From contig MNCI01023672.1 in NCBI GenBank assembly GCA_015680685.1, positions 71,467-135,466 of the forward strand: 64,000 nucleotides of DNA, in the 5' to 3' direction. Numbering within the stretch: the stretch's first letter is position 1; every line of letters starts with the position of its first letter. The DNA is from Gnetum montanum. Its lineage: Eukaryota; Streptophyta; Gnetopsida; Gnetales; Gnetaceae. The position numbers were made by a program, and so were the translations under genes. Under the pieces are notes generated by a model. It made no database searches. It saw only the letters and a program-made list of their open reading frames with translations, and had not been told where the DNA came from. Shown here piece by piece: positions 59,348-64,000 of the stretch.

Positions 59348-62300
59348 ATGGGCAAGGGCAAGGAGGTAGAAGGCCAAGAGAGGAAGGGGCCTAACCTGAC
59401 TTTCGCGGAGGAAAGTGAGGCCATGCTGCAGTGTTTTCCTAGGCCTAGGATTCCATCGTGGCCTAGATCGGCACACAGGTAGGCTCTAATATTATCTCAA
59501 TTAATTTTTTTTATTTGTACTTGTTATCCGGCATAGATAGTCTTGGCAGCGTACAGGGTCTATAGGTTGAGCGTAGATAATTTTCACAGAGTGCAGGATC
59601 TATACACTGAGCGTAGATAGTTTTCACAGCATGCAGGATCGGTACGCTGAGTGTAAACAGGCTTCATAGCGTATAGGATCTGTATGCTGGGCATAAATGA
59701 TTTTCACAACGTAGAGGGTCTATACGCTGGGCGTAAATGATTTTCGCAGTGTGCAGAGTCTGCACACTGAGCGTAAACAATTTGTGCAGCATACAGGGTC
59801 TGTACGCTGAGCATAAATGGGCTTCGTAGCATACAGGATCTGTATGCTGGGCATAAATAGTTTTCGCAGCATACAGGGTTTGTACGCTGGGTGTAAACAA
59901 TTTTGGCAGCGTGCAGAGTCTGCATGCTGAGCGTAAATAATTTTCACAGTGTACAGGGTCTGTACACTGGACGTAAATGATTTTTCTGGTAGCGTGTATG
60001 CCAAGTGTAAACAGTTTTTTGATAGCGTATATGACAGGTATAAATAGTTTTTTGATTTTTTCAAATTATTGGCCCTCAACATGGAATTTCATTTTTCTAT
60101 TTCATTTAGGTGTATAGCTGATTTATCATGGCATTTTGGTTATTTGTAGTGATCCTAAGCCTTTCATCCTGGTGGTTGAGCTGGTTGGGGTACTAACATG
60201 GTTCGGGCCCCTTGATACCGATGAACCTGCCCCTGATCTGACTATTGATAACAATGGGGTATGGTTTAGGGAAGGGGCCTGTGAATTCCTTGCTTTTATC
60301 CTAGACAGATTCAAGGTAGTGATATGGTCACACCTAAGTGAACAAGTGGCACAGAACGTGCTCGATGCAATGTTGCCAGGTTCTTTGGATGGCATCATGG
60401 TTTTCATGGTGGACATTGACGAGGGACCTCTTGCGATTGAGAAAGGTCCCTCTTGAGGGCCTAGATCTAGTCGTCCATTATCGCGCATGTGGGACTTATT
60501 GCCACGTGGGCCTCATTATCTCAACAACACCTTGTTTCTAGCTATGCGTGTACACACATTATTTTAGAACCCTTTGGGCACGATGTACAAGGTAGAGAGG
60601 TAAGGTCTTTTAGTTTGTCATTTCTATTTTTGTAGTTTAGTGTTTGCTTCTGTTCTGATGACCGTTCGTTTGCAGGCCCCAGGTTGATAAAGATGGGATA
60701 TGCATCAATGATGACAGGCTTGCACTGGCTCATATCGCTTTAGAGACCTTCATGGTGGGTCCCATCCTCCACGGAGCTGTATTGGCTCAGACCAAGGGAG
60801 ACATTGTTCATTTTCATAAGTGGTTTTCTAGGGCGTTTGCACAATGCACAGCTTGAGGGTGGATGCATGGAGATTGGTCACGTAATGGACCAGTTTTCCC
60901 TCATGATACTGACTTGGGTTCTAGCACCTCGAAGCCCACGACTAAAGGTAAGTGATGATATCTCTTTGATGCCTTAGTTTTTTGTTCAGCTACAACGTTG
61001 GTCATACTGGTGTTATGATTTTAAATTGTGTTTATAGTTGATGTCCCCCCCGGCGGAGACCTTGTTACGACAGGGCAGATTGAGAGCACCCTGTCAATGA
61101 AATTTGGGGAGATTAGCAAGGTGCAACGATGGTTGCGTACTAGTGCCCCATCATCTATTGTCCATTGCTTGGATGATGCCAGCCTCATGGAGTTATTTAC
61201 AACCCCGAGCTCTGATGTCTCTATAGCTGAACTGATTGGAATTGTTGATTCATTCAACAACTCCGTCACCTATTACAGCACCCGTATTAAGGGTGTGAAA
61301 ATAGTTTTTTATCTCTCAACCAAATTCTTTTCAGACCTCTTCAGTGTACCGACAGATGGTGTGAATGTGGTTTTGGATAGGGCATAGAAAGAGCTCCATG
61401 TGGTGAATGAGCTAGAAGATTGGTTGGGCATTGTCAAGGGCTCCAAGGGATTCTTTATGCAGGGGACGTCAAAGGTGATGGAAGTTAATGAATTGTATCC
61501 CTTGTTTAGGGCACAGGTGTTTCCTAAATCCCTGTCCCAAGTGAAGAGTCTAGGGGTGGAAGCTGTGCACATCATGAAAATCATTTTAGAAACTGGGATG
61601 CGTTATAATTGGGCCCAATTTTTGTTGTCGGGTTTCCATAGGGAGAAAGTGCGATTGTGTTCAAACGTTGAGGTGCAGTCCCATTTTACATTCACATTCT
61701 TCACAGGTTATCAACGTCGCTTGGCCAAGTTTTTAGTGGTTCGTGCGGATAATAAGTATGTTCTATGGGATCGTACCCAATTATCTCGCCTATGGATTAA
61801 CCATTTGTTCAAGATAGCTGAGTCCCAAGATGCACCCGAGGGGATTGATGAATCTATGTCCATCACGACAGAGGGGTCATCTGGTACTTCAATCCATACA
61901 CATGATAGTGTGGGGTTGGAACCAGACAATGTGCCCTACACTACAAAGAGAGCTAAATGGGTCATCAAGAAGACCATCGGGAAAGCCAAATCGAAGATTT
62001 CGAAGCGCGAACACCCTAAAGAGGTGGCCTCGACTGTGGAAGAGCCAAGGGTGAAGCGAATACAATTCAAAATTCCTATTAGAGGTAAGTAAGCTTGGTG
62101 CACTTATTGTATTATCATTTTTATCTTATTCATTTTTTTTCGTTTTGACCACTTACATGAAACTAATGTCTTCAGAATTAACTTGGGAAGTGAGGAGACA
62201 GGAGCTAGAAACCATTATCAAGGAGGAGGAAGCTCCAATGGACTTAATAATTGAGGAGGAAGAGGTCGGAAAAGATCAGGTGGAAGGGATAGAAGAGCTG

Positions 62301-63783
62301 GCAGAAGATACCATGGAGACAGAATTGATTGATGACCGAGATGGCGTTGATGAAATGTTCAATAGCTTCCTTAAGGGAAGATTGGACCTTGGTGATCTTC
62401 CAAAACAGGAAGGGGATAGAGAACATGGTATATTCCCTTTTGTTTTATTGCGTTGCTTTGTGAATCATTGTTTCCATCACCTGATGTTTTAATTTTACAT
62501 TTTTATCACTTCTAGAAGAAGATATTGAAACTAGGACGATTCCCATGATGCGGTTGGAAGTGCCCATGAAAGTGGCTCCCCCTGAAATGACCACAGAGGC
62601 TAATCCATCTCGTACTCATGAACCATTTACTTAGACCGAGATGCCAAGTAAAATGGATTTCGTAACCAGTATCATCGACGAGGTGGTCAAACGTATTTAG
62701 CAAGCCCACCCTGAAATAGGTATAAATGTCTTGAGCATTTTGCAGCCTTCAAGTTTCATACCCCTTTTTTGCCATCTATGATTTAATACATGTTCTTTTT
62801 GTGTGTGTAGGAGCCAAGCTGAAGTGGGATCCATCTGAGACCATTAGCATTGAAAGTTTGCCTACACTACCACCAGAAGTTGAACAGATACCAAGGCCGG
62901 TCTATGACGAGGTGGCAAAGGGTCTTGTGCATAACGCCAAATTGCTTTGGACCTGTAGGCATTCCAGTGAACAGCTATGGTTGCAAATCTAGGCAAAGGA
63001 AAAAGAGGTTTCCGAGTTATCAGTTGAACGTGATGATCTCAAGGCTTAGTATGAGTTTGCCTCGGCCAGATTAATAGGTGACCATTCTTGACGAACTTCT
63101 GAGATCACTTATACTAGATATTGGAACCTGCTAAATTGCCATGCATCACCAACTCAGAAACTAGTAGAGCATAAGGCCCAAGTAGATCTATTAAACCTCA
63201 AGTGCTAGGATTGAAAGGCTTTCACGTCTAAGGTGCGTAAGTGGGGTCAGGATAAGAAGAACCACAAGCATCATTACAAGAAATCATTGAAGGAAGTATC
63301 CATAGAAAAGTGTCAGCTTGAAATGTTCGTAGAGGGTCTGGGTCTACGTTCTGCATTTGATACCTTTGCTAAGAATACAACTGTGTAGATGGAATCTCCC
63401 ACGAGGGTAATTATGACTGCTACTAGGGAGGTCTCTGTGGGTGAATTCCCCTTGAAACGTCCTACATGGTCGGCGGTTGACAAAGGGAAAGCCTTGGCGA
63501 ACGTCGATCTAGGCCTTGATGGGACTGATTAGGCTAGCATCTCAGAGGAGAAAATTCTCCATTGACTGGAATTCGGTTTAGGTAGGTCTCCTATGGTAAG
63601 AATTTTATTGTTATGAAATTTGTTCGTTGAGTAATGTTTGGGAGTTTTTTTTTTGTTGATTTTTTCTTTTGCGTTTTATAGGATCGAGGCAACGATGATG
63701 TTCAAGAAGGTGGCCCCAGTGGAGTGAGGACCCATGATGCTAGCCGATCTAAGGGGGACTACCCTCCCATCCCTGATGTTTAA
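59348..63783 (+). pseudogene. Gene F: eight-exon gene, FCP1/NIF-like HAD domain fused to transposon-protein-like module and coiled coil
   Basis: Predicted exons: 59348-59478, 60150-60599, 60676-60947, 61038-62084, 62176-62427, 62516-62719, 62811-63595, 63682-63783. All introns are GT-AG and the phases fit throughout, giving 1081 codons with the TAA at 63781. Exon 1 opens MGKGKEVEGQ. Exons 2-3 resemble the FCP1/NIF HAD phosphatase fold: VVELVGVL (where DxDG is expected, residues 54-57), VWFREGACEFL, VVIWS, then NNTLF and NPLGT; the catalytic Asp residues are gone. Exon 4 (IKGVKIVFYLSTKFFSDLFSVP) may be a distant relative of the ORF2 module of C and G. Exon 5 is Glu-rich; exon 7 looks coiled-coil. 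Fourteen in-frame stops (9 TAG, 5 TGA) disable it. Function unknown; homology outside the HAD part is uncertain. Confidence 0.7.
59534..59973. repeat. 11 x 40-bp tandem array in intron 1 of gene F
   Basis: Eleven units of exactly 40 bp, without any indel, each starting TA(G/A)A(T/C)A and centred on a hairpin of the form GCGTACA-GGGTC-TGTACGC. Two to three degenerate partial units follow to about 60060. It lies wholly inside intron 1 (59479-60149). Confidence 0.9.
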
Positions 63784-64000
63784 TTTTTTGCTTTGAAATT
63801 ATCCTGGCTCATATTTTTACGTGAATCATAAATTGAATGTTTTGAGTTGTATTGAATGGATGAATAGAATCAGTTAACTGTTGTACCTATCTAATTGTAT
63901 ATCACTACATGTATATATATATTTTCTACATAATTTTTTTTGTTGTGGATTTTGAGCTTAAATGTAAACACGACATGGCAATGTAAGATGTTTTGGTTCA
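63784..64000. other. 3' flank of gene F
   Basis: AT-rich, no ORF, T-runs and a TATATATATATT stretch near 63915. Probably 3' UTR and following element sequence. Confidence 0.4.

Larger units (their letters stand above)
52212..64000 (-). mobile_element. Element E: Tat-type LTR retrotransposon inserted in element D, right end off window
   Basis: TGTACTGTCC at 52212 begins where D's gag breaks; cccaa (52207-52211) is the expected half of its duplication. On the minus strand 52212-52800 looks like U5/R with a TATAAAAA box (complement of 52789-52796), 52900-54880 like U3, then integrase, aRNH, RNase H and RT (55240-58715). Because the other halves of C, D and E never reappear before 64000, E should extend past the window and gene F should lie inside it. 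That last step is inference. No gag was found next to its pol. Confidence 0.6.

Noticed and set aside
59664-60082. Overlapping minus-strand frames of 73-120 codons in the 40-bp array
   Set aside because: A tandem repeat of 40 bp (not a multiple of 3) without stops opens all frames; the repetitive peptides are an artefact.

Overview
This window is nuclear DNA of a seed plant with a repeat-rich genome. The grounds are nested Ty3/gypsy LTR retrotransposons of plant types (tRNA-Asp-like primer sites, Tat-type archaeal RNase H domains), a plant-specific QALGGH/EAR zinc-finger gene, GT-AG introns, TATA-type promoters and AATAAA signals. No organelle or bacterial genes, rRNA genes or tRNA genes were seen. 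I cannot name the species.

Layout. 1-10764: a Ty3/gypsy element (element 1, + strand) whose 5' LTR starts before the window. It has a gag-PR-aRNH-RT-RH-INT frame with 8 nonsense codons and no frameshift, an extra 3' ORF behind its own TATA box, a polypurine tract and a 3046-bp 3' LTR. About 12540-15245: decayed gene G (+), related to ORF2 of element C. 17063-24127: element A (- strand), Gag-protease only, TSD gaagt. 26105-26602: the one intact host gene, a single-C2H2 zinc-finger repressor of the GIS/ZFP5/6/8 type. 24591-24742 and 32340-32503: two copies of a SINE-like repeat. 32861-40056: element B (-), sister of A, TSD atatg. 40136-41340: probable Ty1/copia remnant. From 41350: element C (-), with gag and an ORF2 where pol would be. 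D (+, from 49664) sits in C's right LTR, and E (-, from 52212) sits in D's gag. E carries a Tat pol and, in antisense, an eight-exon pseudogene (gene F, 59118-63783). The far ends of C, D and E are not in the window.

How the parts relate. A, B, C and D share a Gag with an unusual short zinc-knuckle-like motif; A, B and C lack RT, RNase H and integrase, and D is cut before any pol could be seen, so the family probably depends on enzymes from elsewhere. Genes C-ORF2 and G are clearly related (a 'putative plant transposon protein'-like module plus coiled coil); gene F may be a third, more distant member, with a degenerate FCP1/NIF-type HAD domain fused in front. Gene F has consistent intron phases across all eight exons and 14 nonsense codons, all TAG or TGA, which fits CHG/CG methylation decay.
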